NCBI GenBank assembly: GCA_024642205.1
Contig: JAHEBQ010000017.1
Coordinates: forward strand, 51,024-115,023
Reading direction: 5' to 3'
Origin: Planctomycetaceae bacterium
Lineage (GTDB): Bacteria > Planctomycetota > Planctomycetia > Pirellulales > Pirellulaceae
Length of the DNA stretch: 64,000 bases
Positions 28,468 to 37,919 of this stretch are shown piece by piece. How positions within the stretch are numbered: position 1 is the first letter of the stretch; each line of letters begins with the position of its first letter. The notes below the pieces were generated by a model. It was not told the DNA's origin. It worked only from the letters and a program-made list of their open reading frames with translations, and ran no database searches. A program made the position numbers and the translations under genes.

Positions 28468-29376
28468 CTAGCCGCGTTTCCTCGCGCGAGGATGGGCTTT
28501 TTCATATGCTTTCCGCAAGCCCGCGGTGCTGACGTGCGTATAAATCTGAGTTGTGACCAGGCTCTTGTGCCCCAGCAGTTCCTGCACACTTCGAATGTCC
28601 GCTCCTCGGTCAAGCAGATGCGTGGCAAAGCTGTGCCGCAGCGTGTGGGGAGAGGTTCTCAGATCCAGCCCGGTTATTTTGAGGTACTTTTCGAGCATTC
28701 GCGCGACACTACGCGTTGTAAGCCGTTTGCCAAATTTGTTGAGGAAAACTGCGGATGCCTGTTCCTTTGACAGCCCCCTGGCGGGCACGCGCTTTCTCAA
28801 CCAAACGCGAATCGCCTTGACCGCAAAACTACCCAGCGGGGCAAGCCGCTCGCGTTTGCCTTTTCCGCGAACGCGAACCAGACCATCCTCAAGGTCGAGG
28901 TCGCCGAGGTTAACCCCGACCAATTCGCTGACACGCAGTCCGGCTGAGTACAGCGTTTCAAGCATGGCCCGATCTCTCAATCCCATCGCGTCCGTTTTGG
29001 GGGGTGCCGAGAGGAGTTTTCCGATTTCAGACCCGGTCAGGAAATGCGGAAGCTTTCGCTCCCGGCGCGGGTTGCGAAGCGGTTTGGCCGGGTTTGAATC
29101 GCACAGACCTTCCCGTTGGGCAAACCGAAAATAGCTGCGCATGGAAGCCAAACGACGCGCCACAGAACTTTTGGCATATCCGGCTTCATGCAGGGCTGAC
29201 ACGTACTTCCGCAAGTCAAGTGGCGTGATTTGTGAGGGTCGAGGTGAACCGCTCATTGAGTCCGACAGGAAACCGTACAGCAACTCCAGGTCTTCCCGGT
29301 AAGACTTGATTGTCAAATCGGAGCAATTTCGCTCGACTTTGAGATAGCGCAGGAACCGGGGAATCGACTTTTCCAA
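28468..29376 (-). CDS. Tyrosine recombinase, XerC/XerD family
   Basis: 302-residue site-specific tyrosine recombinase. The N-terminal SAM-like DNA-binding domain (1-90) is followed by a catalytic domain with the full set: Arg148 in SAGLRVSEL, Lys172 in RGKGK, His244/Arg247 in HTLRHSFATH, His270 in LLGHKSL, and nucleophile Tyr279 in QIYTHV. Length and sequence fit chromosome-dimer resolution enzymes acting at dif. XerC or XerD cannot be decided alone. No integrase neighbours, attachment repeats or cargo lie around it, so a housekeeping role is likelier than mobility. Confidence 0.93.
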   Translation of the reverse strand: MEKSIPRFLRYLKVERNCSDLTIKSYREDLELLYGFLSDSMSGSPRPSQITPLDLRKYVSALHEAGYAKSSVARRLASMRSYFRFAQREGLCDSNPAKPLRNPRRERKLPHFLTGSEIGKLLSAPPKTDAMGLRDRAMLETLYSAGLRVSELVGVNLGDLDLEDGLVRVRGKGKRERLAPLGSFAVKAIRVWLRKRVPARGLSKEQASAVFLNKFGKRLTTRSVARMLEKYLKITGLDLRTSPHTLRHSFATHLLDRGADIRSVQELLGHKSLVTTQIYTHVSTAGLRKAYEKAHPRARKRG

Positions 29377-29462
29377 ATCGGAATCTCTCTTTGGCCAGGG
29401 AGGCGGAAGTGATATCGGTAAAAAAAAGAGATATCAGCGCCTACGGAAAAGTTGATCAGCCA

Positions 29463-29831
29463 CTAAAAGTTGTCTTCCCCGGAAAACAGGTCTTCACCCG
29501 AGAACAGGTCTTCCATGTGGGTGGCCGAGAAACGATGATTGACTGTCTCGGGAGCCGACTGGGTTTTTTCAATATTGCGGACTTTTTGACTCAAGACCGC
29601 CGCGTCGTACCAGGAAAAACTGAGTTTCGCGTCTGAAGCATATCGACCCAGCGTTCGCAATGTTTCGCTTTTCTTCTTGTCGTTGAACAAAAATATGTAG
29701 CGTTCTTCACCTTTTACTAAAGCCACTACGTTGATGTCTTGTGACACAATCGCCCCCGTCGATGTTGAATCGAGCGCATTGGCTCGGATCTTGGTTTGGG
29801 AATCAGTCCAGTCTTTTCCCACATGATTCAT
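29463..29831 (-). CDS. Small conserved hypothetical protein with duplicated acidic tail
   Basis: 122 residues, no known domain. The core INVVALVKGEERYIFLF...ETLRTLGRYASDAKLSFSWYDAAVLSQKVR (about 33-85) looks compact and strongly constrained, and I recall similar proteins in planctomycetes; the first 30 residues look less conserved, so a later GTG start (VSQDIN) is possible. The C-terminus is an in-frame 18-base duplication giving DLFSGEDLFSGEDNF. It sits behind xerC's start, 86 bases away, in the same direction. Confidence 0.6.
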   Translation of the reverse strand: MNHVGKDWTDSQTKIRANALDSTSTGAIVSQDINVVALVKGEERYIFLFNDKKKSETLRTLGRYASDAKLSFSWYDAAVLSQKVRNIEKTQSAPETVNHRFSATHMEDLFSGEDLFSGEDNF

Positions 29832-30300
29832 CGGCAGGTAGACTCAACCTCAATACCTCTGTTTGCCGGAACAATGGTTGAATCAAAATGATCAGTCGCA
29901 TGGACGTTACAACCGGAACGAAGCGCAGGCTCCCATTATCGGCAAAAGCGCAGGAGTTCTCCCTGTGTTCAGCCATGTCCATATTGTGCGACTGGATTGG
30001 CAGTGACGGTAGGTTCGCGTAAAAAGCGGCAAATTCAGGCAAATAGAAACCGGGCTTGGGTTGTGTTCCACGAGTCGATTGCAATTTCGAGTATCGTTCA
30101 TGCGATTTTTTTAGCGTCCAATTAACGACCGGCAAGACGCGTCTCATAAACTTCGGTTCTGCAAATAACGCTTCTATGAATGCATGGTCTGAATGCACTT
30201 CGATTGCTTGCGGTCGAAATGGTCCTGGACGAAGGTGGATGAACCACGACTTCATCGTTATCTTGAGAACGTCCATAGGTGAACGCGCGGATTATTCTTG
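29832..30300. other. Spacer with one doubtful minus-strand frame
   Basis: 469 bases. A minus-strand frame of 157 codons (29803-30276) spans it and overlaps the start of the small hypothetical gene, but its composition is unlike its neighbours, it matches nothing I know, and no ribosome-binding site is seen. I treat it as non-coding or degraded. Confidence 0.35.
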
Positions 30301-31014
30301 ATGTCGATCGAAAAACACGAGCCCAGTCATTGCCCCCCGGAAGATCCACTTGTCGGCTTGTCTGGCCAGCCGGGCGAGCATGTATCCTGGTTCGCGGACC
30401 TAATGGACTTGCGGGTTCTCGTTTTCCTGTTCTCCGTCATTGTCATTGCCATGACAGCCACGTTGTTGATTTTGTCAAACGGCCATCAGGTACTGGAAAA
30501 CACTGATTCTGGATTGAATGATCGAGCGGCAAATGCGACAGCATCCAGCAGAACCAGCATGAAAGGGACTCGTGCGACGAAAGAGCTGCCTTTCAATCAC
30601 GCGAAAACAGCCGCGCCGGTTTTTTCGTTAAGGAGCGTGGAACAGGCAAGCGACGGCAGTTTTGTTCTGCCAATCGGCTCGGCGGACGTCTCGGGATGCG
30701 AAGTATTGCCGACGGGGATCTCACGCTGGCAACCAGGCGGTTCGGCTCAGTGGAATCTTGAGATCCGTGATCGGCGAACCGGTTTTTTCTATTGTCATGT
30801 GACCTACATGGCAAGATTCGAAAGCCAATTCGCGGTTCAACTGGGCGACCGAAAACCTTTAAAATTCACGGTCTATCCGCACGAAGCGGATTTTACCGAG
30901 CGTTTTATCGTCCGTTTGGATAAGCCCGAGGCCCCTGGATTGCGTTTGATCGCGAAACATCAGGAGAATGTTGCGGAAGTTACGATAACTAAGGTTCGTC
31001 TGGAACCGCGATAG
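30301..31014 (+). CDS. Single-pass membrane protein of unknown function
   Basis: 237 residues from the ATG at 30301 (a TTG directly before is also in frame). Cytoplasmic head of about 40 residues, one transmembrane helix (about 41-62, VLVFLFSVIVIAMTATLLIL), then a Ser/Thr/Ala-rich linker and a beta-rich extracytoplasmic domain (about 105-237) that includes SGCEVLPTGISRW and FYCHVTYMARF. No family recognised. Ends 20 bases from the convergent gene. Confidence 0.65.
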   Translation: MSIEKHEPSHCPPEDPLVGLSGQPGEHVSWFADLMDLRVLVFLFSVIVIAMTATLLILSNGHQVLENTDSGLNDRAANATASSRTSMKGTRATKELPFNHAKTAAPVFSLRSVEQASDGSFVLPIGSADVSGCEVLPTGISRWQPGGSAQWNLEIRDRRTGFFYCHVTYMARFESQFAVQLGDRKPLKFTVYPHEADFTERFIVRLDKPEAPGLRLIAKHQENVAEVTITKVRLEPR

Positions 31015-31034
31015 CTGACTGTTTCGGAGACCAG

Positions 31035-31406
31035 TTAGCTGACCGATTCCTGGACAAAATCAATTGCCTGCGCGACTGGAATCATGAAGACACCTGCTTC
31101 GCCTGCGTCAAATGCCTCGCGCCACAAACGATAGCCTTCCTGAAAGTCAGGCAGTTGATCAGAAACACGTTCCAAATCCCCAACGCATTCCTCCAATGTT
31201 TCTTCCGCGTAAGGCAGATGGGCAATATAGGTCGTCTTGCCTTCGGGCGCATTTGGGTTGGGAATCGAAACATCCGAGATGTAAATATGAATGATGTTCC
31301 CATATTCCGCATCATCATCGAGACGAACAATCGTGATTCGAGACTTGGACTCTCCTGGTCGAGTCGTGTAGGTCCAGATTTGTCCTTCGGAGAATTGGGT
31401 GAACAT
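31035..31406 (-). CDS. Hypothetical cytoplasmic protein
   Basis: 123 residues, no signal peptide or helix. Segments such as FSEGQIWTYTTRPGE, IVRLDDDAEYGNIIHIYISDV and YIAHLPYAEETLEECV suggest an alpha/beta fold with an acidic surface. I recognise this kind of protein as a widespread uncharacterised small protein but cannot name a function. Convergent with the single-pass membrane protein gene. Confidence 0.7.
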   Translation of the reverse strand: MFTQFSEGQIWTYTTRPGESKSRITIVRLDDDAEYGNIIHIYISDVSIPNPNAPEGKTTYIAHLPYAEETLEECVGDLERVSDQLPDFQEGYRLWREAFDAGEAGVFMIPVAQAIDFVQESVS

Positions 31407-31552
31407 GGTCTACTTTGGGATAGCGGTTGTATGAACGCAATGTGAGTCTGGCACAATGAGGCAGTGGTTTTTGCAGGAATCGCCTTTTCAGCTCACCGTA
31501 TACCGTTGTGGACTCTGTCCATTTTCGGGTTGGCAGGATAACTGGCGAATGA

Positions 31553-32713
31553 CTACAGTTTGCCGCGCTCGAGTCTTCGGACAAATGCTTCTCGAGGAAT
31601 CTTGGTGACTTCGGTGGTTGCCACCAAATCCGTCCGCAAAATGTCGGTTTCCCGTTTGCTGGTTGGGAGCGTAAACTTGACGAGGAATCCGCCAACTTGA
31701 ATACCCTGCATTTCGTAGATGGGTGGCCAGAAATCTTCGGCCCGGGTCGCGAGGGCTCGAGCCAGTAAACGGGTGGCTCGGCCTGAGAACCCACCCAAAA
31801 CCATTTCCAGCCGACCTTGTGACTCACGGTGGATATAAAACACGAAAGCAACCTCTTCTTTCGGATTGTTGGAGCCAAAGCGATTCCAAACACCGTTTTC
31901 GCCTTCGTAGTACAGGCCGGCTTCGAGTTTGGCTTCTTTCTTGCTCAGATTCAATCCTGCGACACAGGAGGCAGCATGTGGGTCGTTCTCCCGGTAACGC
32001 ATGAAAAACGGAATTGCTCGATCCGCGGCATCCTCCACCGTGTCCTGACTCTCGAAGGGATCGCAGTTGAATGCTCTGGACAGGACGATTTCAACAACAG
32101 GATTACTTTTGGTACTCCCGATTCCGATCAGCGCCTTGTCTCCCTTCGATTCTGAGAATTCGTTGTAAACCATCAACGCTCGTCGCGAGACTTCCTGTTC
32201 ATCCGCCTGGCCGGGACTCCATACCAGAGATTGTTTCAAATGCTCGGGATGGGGCAAAGAATCGGAGGTGATCATCGACATGTTTCCATCCGATTTACGT
32301 AGTTTGGCGGTTCCGCCCAGTGTCGTCACGCCGTTGAGAATTTCCCCTAGCAGGACGGAGTCAGAGGCCACGACGAAAGACACATCCGGACTTTCGGCGC
32401 TGACGTCCTTTCGAACACCAACACACATTTCGAGTCGGCGACGACGGGCAAGCAATTCCCAGAAGTTTTCTGGTTCGACCGCAAACAGGGCTCCGGGCAA
32501 CTGGTCCGCAGTAGCATGTCCATGCTCGATCAAGAAATCGCAAAGTCGCGACAGCGCTTTCAGGGGGATGTACTTGACTTCATTTTTTAGCAGTGCGGCG
32601 ACTTGATGGCGATCAAGACCAGTGTATTCGACAATGGATTTGATGGTTCCGGGGCGCCTCCTCGGGTCGGGGACGTGCCCTAACAACTCGGCCAAGCGAA
32701 AACTGTATTGCAT
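31553..32713 (-). CDS. XRE-type helix-turn-helix protein with large unknown C-terminal domain
   Basis: 386 residues. The N-terminus (about 22-66; TIKSIVEYTGLDRHQVAALLKN, written here in part) resembles a Cro/C1-type helix-turn-helix. The remaining 300 residues form an alpha/beta domain with no family I know; segments include FVVASDSVLLGEILNG, LIGIGSTKSNPVVEIVLSRAF and VAFVFYIHRESQG. It may sense a small molecule and control transcription. No obvious target operator lies in its upstream region (32714-33056), where no gene is visible. Confidence 0.75.
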   Translation of the reverse strand: MQYSFRLAELLGHVPDPRRRPGTIKSIVEYTGLDRHQVAALLKNEVKYIPLKALSRLCDFLIEHGHATADQLPGALFAVEPENFWELLARRRRLEMCVGVRKDVSAESPDVSFVVASDSVLLGEILNGVTTLGGTAKLRKSDGNMSMITSDSLPHPEHLKQSLVWSPGQADEQEVSRRALMVYNEFSESKGDKALIGIGSTKSNPVVEIVLSRAFNCDPFESQDTVEDAADRAIPFFMRYRENDPHAASCVAGLNLSKKEAKLEAGLYYEGENGVWNRFGSNNPKEEVAFVFYIHRESQGRLEMVLGGFSGRATRLLARALATRAEDFWPPIYEMQGIQVGGFLVKFTLPTSKRETDILRTDLVATTEVTKIPREAFVRRLERGKL

Positions 32714-33056
32714 TTCATCCTCGGAGTTTGTGACAAGGGTGGCGTCAACCTGGGAGATGGGAATTCCCGGACACTACGATAAGAGCTTCAAGGTTGATTA
32801 TCAATCCATTAAATAGCGGAATGGACTATTTTACGGTATTCCTTCGTACTCGATCCCCTGCTTTATTGGGGTTAAGCCATTTGGTTGGCTGATTTTCGCC
32901 AGTTCACTTCTCAAGCCACCTATGGCTGCCTGCGAAGTTTCTCAATTGCTATGGTTCCAGCCATTCCCGTTTGCTAACGTTCCGCAGCGAATAATACTGC
33001 CGCGATGCGATTTTCCTGGATCAGATTGTGCGGCGGCCAAAAGCCTGGAGATTCCT

Positions 33057-34262
33057 ATGAAAACTGCAAAACTGATCGTGTTTGGTTTAGTCCTGCTAGC
33101 GATGATACCCCCAAACGCCGAAGCCCAACGTTTCAAGCTGCCATTTGGCAAGTCGAAACCGGAAGCCCAAACCCAGGAGTCGACTGAGTTGACCCAGCGA
33201 GCGGGACCATGGCTCATCATGTGCGCATCGTTCGTTGGAGAAGACGGACGCCAGCAGGCCCGTCGGTTGGCGCAGGAACTTCGCGAAAAATATCGACTTA
33301 CCGCCTACGTTTACAGTCATGAGTTTGACTTCGCCGCCGAAGTGGCTGGGCAAGGACTGGGTTGGGAAGTTTATGACTTGGGGGGTGAAAAGAAACTCCG
33401 CCCAAAACGAATGAAGCCAGCTGGCGAATCGCAGTTTGAAGAAATCGCGGTATTGGTTGGCGACTTCGCATCGGTAGAAGATGCGCGGGCCCAAAAAATG
33501 CTGTCCCAAATCAAGACACTCCAGCCTGAATCAATGGCCTTTTACAATGTCGAAGAAGCCGTTAATGATTCAACGCTGGCTGGTTCTCGTTTGCGTGCGT
33601 GGCGAGATTTCTCGAAACTCAGGAGCGAGGATCCGAATGACAAACTAAAGGGGCCGATGAAGGCTGCCTTCCTGATGCCCAACCCTTTATTGCCCGATGA
33701 GTACTTTGACGCCCGAAAGGTCGATCTCGAGGTCCTGAAATGGAACAAGGACCAGAAATACAGCCTGCTAAAAAACAAAAGCATGTACACGGTCAAAATC
33801 GCCTCATTCAGTGGCGACTCGACCATGGAACTTGAAGAAATTGCCCAATCGAAGGCGGAAGAATCGTGGCGGAAAAAGAACGGCAAAGAGGTAGCCGAGA
33901 GTAAGCTTCACAATGCGGAAAAAAAAGCAGCCGTCTTAACTGACTATCTCCGCAAGCAGGGAATTGAAGCCTACGAATTTCATGACCGTTTCGAAAGCTA
34001 CGTTTGTGTCGGGGGCTACGATTGGCTGGTCAAGGATGATGAATACGGTGTGAAACGAAACCACCCGGGAATGGTTGAAACGATCAACAAGTTCAAGGGA
34101 ACGGCTGCCAATCTACCGGGGAGGCCGGGCGCGATCCGGTCGTACACTCTTCCCAAAGACCTGGCGAAAGCCGGAATTGCCTGTGACCTCCAGCCACTAC
34201 CGGTATTGGTTCCCAAAGAGGCCGAGCATTCGGCGTCTCGAATGTTCAGCCGTTTGAGGTAA
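33057..34262 (+). CDS. Secreted protein with two SPOR-like repeats
   Basis: 401 residues. The frame is open to 32922, but the ATG at 33057 starts a signal peptide (1-23, ending AEAQ) and has GGAG seven bases upstream. Two segments have SPOR-like character (GPWLIMCASFVGEDGRQQA..., about 46-100; YTVKIASFSGD...AVLTDYLRKQGIEAYEF, about 240-310), the fold that binds denuded peptidoglycan glycan strands. The match is by pattern only, and the linker between is unfamiliar. If right, it acts in the periplasm at the wall. Planctomycete walls are thin, so the target is open. Confidence 0.7.
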   Translation: MKTAKLIVFGLVLLAMIPPNAEAQRFKLPFGKSKPEAQTQESTELTQRAGPWLIMCASFVGEDGRQQARRLAQELREKYRLTAYVYSHEFDFAAEVAGQGLGWEVYDLGGEKKLRPKRMKPAGESQFEEIAVLVGDFASVEDARAQKMLSQIKTLQPESMAFYNVEEAVNDSTLAGSRLRAWRDFSKLRSEDPNDKLKGPMKAAFLMPNPLLPDEYFDARKVDLEVLKWNKDQKYSLLKNKSMYTVKIASFSGDSTMELEEIAQSKAEESWRKKNGKEVAESKLHNAEKKAAVLTDYLRKQGIEAYEFHDRFESYVCVGGYDWLVKDDEYGVKRNHPGMVETINKFKGTAANLPGRPGAIRSYTLPKDLAKAGIACDLQPLPVLVPKEAEHSASRMFSRLR

Positions 34263-35203
34263 GGGGGGCGGTGATAATAACTTTCGCATTTGACCCACCG
34301 ATGAATGCCATGATCAGGGCTCGCAGTTCGTTATAGCTGGTCTTAAAATCATCGACATGAACATTGGTTCCAGATTGTCATGTATCTCTCCTGCTGAAGC
34401 TTCTGAGGAATCATTCTCTGATTTTGAACCCCCTGTCGTACGAACGTCCTGCAACTTGTCAAACCGGCACGCGGCCGACAAAGTTTTGACGACTGGAAAC
34501 GTGACTTTGACATTTGGGCCTGTCGTTCCCAACGCTTGAACCGGCGTGTTTCCTTGAACCCGTGCAGGAGAGAATAACAACGCATGTTGCTGGTGGCTGT
34601 GTTGGTGGATGAGTCGGCCAAGAGTGGCGGACATCGGAAATGAGATTGATCATGGCTGTTAATCGGCAGGATGTGAACGGTGGAGCTGTCCGAAGCCGAA
34701 CCAGTGCGGCGATGGGATCGGTAGTCCATCTGCACAAATCATGTAGTTGATCAGCGGCGTCGAATATAGGAATGAAAATTGCGCGGAAATGAGATTGGCA
34801 ATGCTGATGAACGTGCGATGAAATTGGCCGCGAACTATTTTGGGATTTTGGTTTGGCTTGCGGCTGACCCACGTCACCTGCCAAGCGTATCGCTTCAGCC
34901 ATGAAAAAGCGGATCGGGACCCCAGCAGAATGCGACGAGGGCCCGGTCGCTGTTTACGAAACCGGTTAGCAAGGAAACCGTGGAATCGACCCGCGACGGT
35001 CGATTGTCTTCTTTCCAGGCTCTCGTCGTCGCATGGAATTCAACCTGAATCGTCGTCATTGACTTTGGCCCAAGCAAGGGGTTAGTTCGTCGCAGTATTT
35101 TTCTCGCCTCGCTGATGGCCTGACAGGAAACCCATTTCATTGGCGACGTTAAGCCAAAAACCAGTTCGGAACAGGACCAGAGAGCTACCGAGACGCGATG
35201 GGA
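34263..35203. other. Long intergenic region, no gene recognised
   Basis: 941 bases. Several minus-strand frames of 70-150 codons are open, overlapping in different frames, with no consistent coding bias, start context or similarity I can recognise. It may be decayed DNA or a regulatory spacer. Confidence 0.45.
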
Positions 35204-36709
35204 TCAATCCTGCAACCGAATAGGCCCCGGATCATTTATCTTCGTCGCGTTTTTTGCCTCACCAGGCATTTGGGAGCGAGAAGACCGCGCATTGCCTTTG
35301 CCAGCGGGAATGATCTTTCCATCCTCGATACGGGGTGGAGCATGGCGATTCGGAGTCGGATTATCGGGAATCGTGTCGCCTGTTTGTTCCGTCCAATAGC
35401 CTAGCATGCGGCGCGCCTGATCAAGCTGCTTTGCGTGCTCTGGATCAAACACCAGATTGGTTAATTGGTTCGGATCCTCACTGAGCTTAAACAGCTCTTC
35501 TTCGGGGCAGGGATTGGCAAATACCTGCTGTTGTTGCGGTGTTGTTTTTCCCGCCGCGTGAGCTTTCCACAATTCTTCTCCGGCAGGAAACTTGGTGTCG
35601 GATTCATAACAGAGGTTTGGCTGATCGGCGTAATTGTTCTTGATAAAGACAAAATCTCCAAACCGCACCATGCGTTCGTGGTTTTTGTAAACGTGCCAGT
35701 TGTGCTCCGAGAATATTAACTGCCGGACCTCGGCCTTGGGGTCCTTGAGGATAGGTAGGAAACTCTGTCCCTGGACACAAGCTGGTTGTTCGACTCCTGC
35801 CAATTCCAGACAAGTGGCGCTCAAATCGATGGCACTGATGAGGCTCTTCGACACCGTTGAAGATTGAACTACCCGGGGGTAATGGACGATCCAGGGAGTT
35901 TTAATCCCGCTATCATACAGGCGCGACTTGCAGCGTGGAAACGGACGGCCATTGTCGGCGGCGATGACAATTACAGTATCATCCAATACGCCTTGTTTCT
36001 TCAACTCAGCCGTCACCAAACCGACATGGTGGTCGAAGCGGCTCACCTCGTGGTAATAGCCAGTCAGATCCTCGCGTGTCACGTCTGTGTCCACCAGAAA
36101 GGGTGGCACCACGATATTGTCATTGTTGTAGGTTGGCGCATCATTGTTGATTCGCCAATCCCGATGAGCATCCGTCGATGCGAACCAGAAAAAGAACGGT
36201 TTGTCTTTGGGGCGGTCCCGCACAAGTCCCACCCAGTCCTGTTCCTTGCCTGGCCCGCCCCCATCGGAGATCTTATCGAATGCACGGTCCTGATTTCCAA
36301 ACATGTGGTTCTTACCGGATAACACCGTGTGGTATCCGGCCTTTCTCAACAGTTCTGGAAAACGAATTTGAGTATCTGGTAATTTGACATGGAGTTCCGG
36401 CGCCCCGGTGTTGTGGGGATATCGCCCCGTGATGATGCTGCAACGACTGGGGCTGCAACTGCTGGTCGTCAGGTAGGCATTTTCAAACCGCATCCCGCTT
36501 GCGGCCAGCGCATCCACATTGGGGGTCTTGATCGAGGGATGCCCATAACATCCGAAATCCTCCTGCGAAACATCGTCGGCAATGAAGAAGATGATGTTTG
36601 GCTTTTCTGCTGCCTGAATCGGCCAGCCGTGTCCCACAACGGCAATGGTCGCGGTGAAAATCCAGAGAATCGTAACGGTGCGTGAGCGGGTTTGTTCGAC
36701 GGTCTTCAT
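35204..36709 (-). CDS. Secreted sulfatase, heparan N-sulfatase-like
   Basis: 501 residues. Signal peptide 1-34 (ends PIQAA). The metal site IADDVS (43-48), the catalytic SCSPSRCSIITGRYP with Cys85 as the formylglycine precursor, KNHMFG and IVIAADNG are present. Overall layout resembles the sulfamidase-type subgroup of type I sulfatases. It would cleave sulfate from sulfated glycans outside the cytoplasm and needs a formylglycine-generating enzyme encoded elsewhere. Standalone gene, far from the other sulfatase; empty DNA on both sides suggests an accessory locus. The C-terminal 45 residues are hydrophilic and low in structure. Confidence 0.93.
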   Translation of the reverse strand: MKTVEQTRSRTVTILWIFTATIAVVGHGWPIQAAEKPNIIFFIADDVSQEDFGCYGHPSIKTPNVDALAASGMRFENAYLTTSSCSPSRCSIITGRYPHNTGAPELHVKLPDTQIRFPELLRKAGYHTVLSGKNHMFGNQDRAFDKISDGGGPGKEQDWVGLVRDRPKDKPFFFWFASTDAHRDWRINNDAPTYNNDNIVVPPFLVDTDVTREDLTGYYHEVSRFDHHVGLVTAELKKQGVLDDTVIVIAADNGRPFPRCKSRLYDSGIKTPWIVHYPRVVQSSTVSKSLISAIDLSATCLELAGVEQPACVQGQSFLPILKDPKAEVRQLIFSEHNWHVYKNHERMVRFGDFVFIKNNYADQPNLCYESDTKFPAGEELWKAHAAGKTTPQQQQVFANPCPEEELFKLSEDPNQLTNLVFDPEHAKQLDQARRMLGYWTEQTGDTIPDNPTPNRHAPPRIEDGKIIPAGKGNARSSRSQMPGEAKNATKINDPGPIRLQD

Positions 36710-37071
36710 AACAAGAGGATAAAGGCTCCCGGCTCACAGGTCCACGACGAAAAACAAACTGACAAGGCTGCAGGTTCGTTGGAAGGACTTACGGAATCCA
36801 GGAAACAACCCTGCCGCGAAGAAATATCTTATCCGAGTTTATAGTGAAAGGCGCTCGCAGCGAATCAATTTTTGCCCGATTCTGTCTATTCTGAAATCGG
36901 TACTGTCGGCACGGGCGCCTCACTCCACTCACATGCAGAATTGGCGGGAGGCCAAGTTCTCGTTCTCTCAATCGAATTGCGCAGATAACTCTGGTAGAGA
37001 TATTGCCAAACGAGTGAATCGGCCGACCGGAGGGGCGAAACGATTGCCCGACCGACTGCCGCCATGTGCAG

Positions 37072-37153
37072 AAAACGAAAATCCTGATCGGTCAGCGGAT
37101 AACGGCGGTCGTGGCCTAAACAGTAGAAGGCATTGCCCCGGGGTTTTCGTTTT
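37072..37153. repeat. 10-base inverted repeat flanking 62 bases
   Basis: AAAACGAAAA at 37072-37081 is exactly complementary to TTTTCGTTTT at 37144-37153. The enclosed DNA has no frame. Could be the ends of a very small mobile-element remnant or chance. Confidence 0.25.
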
Positions 37154-37669
37154 GGGCGTATATCTCTGAAATGAACGTTTTGCTGGTAGTTTTAGCCCGA
37201 GGCAAACGCCTTCGCCTCTCGAGTCCAATGAAAAACAGGACTTGAAATTCCCTCTCGTAATTCGTCACGATTGGTGGCGACGAGTGTTACAAATCCGATG
37301 ACAGTAAATTCTCAAGTAGTTGCATCGCTGGGACCCGTCGCAAATCGACGACCGGTAGCCGTAAATCGTACAAGGTAACTGAGTTTGTTCGGTAGTTGGG
37401 GCGGGCACTCGAGGCTGTAGGCCACTCGAGGATGTCGGAAAATAATCCGAAATGGAAACCGGGATCAATCCTATGTGCGATCCAGATCAACGACGAAGCC
37501 AGGTTGGGCTCGCAAAGCATCACGACACCGTTCTGCAAAAAGAACCTGATCATGAATCCTTCGACAATTCAAAATCCCAAACTGTCCTCGTTGAGGCGAA
37601 AACCTATCAAGGGATTGATCTAATTCAGGATCTGCTGGTTCAGTATTCGGGTAACGTCGCTCAAGCGGT

Positions 37670-37692
37670 AACATGTTAACGAAACATGTTAA
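37670..37692. promoter_or_regulatory. Two AACATGTTAA boxes, 13-base spacing
   Basis: AACATGTTAA occurs at 37670-37679 and again at 37683-37692, each containing the palindrome AACATGTT. A repeated palindrome on a near-helical-turn spacing can be an operator. No gene starts close by, so the target is unclear. Confidence 0.3.
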
Positions 37693-37919
37693 TTGACTGC
37701 TTCGAGTCAGTGATCTGCAACATTCGCAGGGGCGGCCCTGTCCAGAAAAGAGAAGGATTGGGTGATCGACAGCACGGAACCGAGGAACTGGATCACTTCC
37801 ATGAGGCGGGAAACAATCTGCCGAAAATCAATCCCAGTTCGGATATTCCTCAGCGATACTCACCAAGTGACTAATATGAAGTAACCATCACGGAATCGTC
37901 CATAGCCACACCGATCGTT

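Larger units (their letters stand above)
36710..37919. other. Long intergenic region, no gene recognised
   Basis: 1210 bases, the longest empty stretch here. Overlapping short frames on both strands have no start context or family similarity. It contains a 10-base inverted repeat (37072/37144) and a pair of AACATGTTAA boxes (37670, 37683), listed separately. Probably eroded accessory DNA. Confidence 0.45.

Noticed and set aside
28468..29376. Tyrosine recombinase as part of a mobile element or integron
   Set aside because: No attachment repeats, cassettes or mobility neighbours; sequence and length fit housekeeping XerC/XerD.
29803..30276. 157-codon minus-strand frame in the 29.8-30.3 kb gap
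   Set aside because: Overlaps the start of the small hypothetical gene, has atypical composition and no ribosome-binding site; possible decay product but not supportable as a gene.
34895..35140. 81-codon minus-strand frame in the long spacer
   Set aside because: Reads with moderate complexity, but no known family and no start context; left as unassigned DNA.
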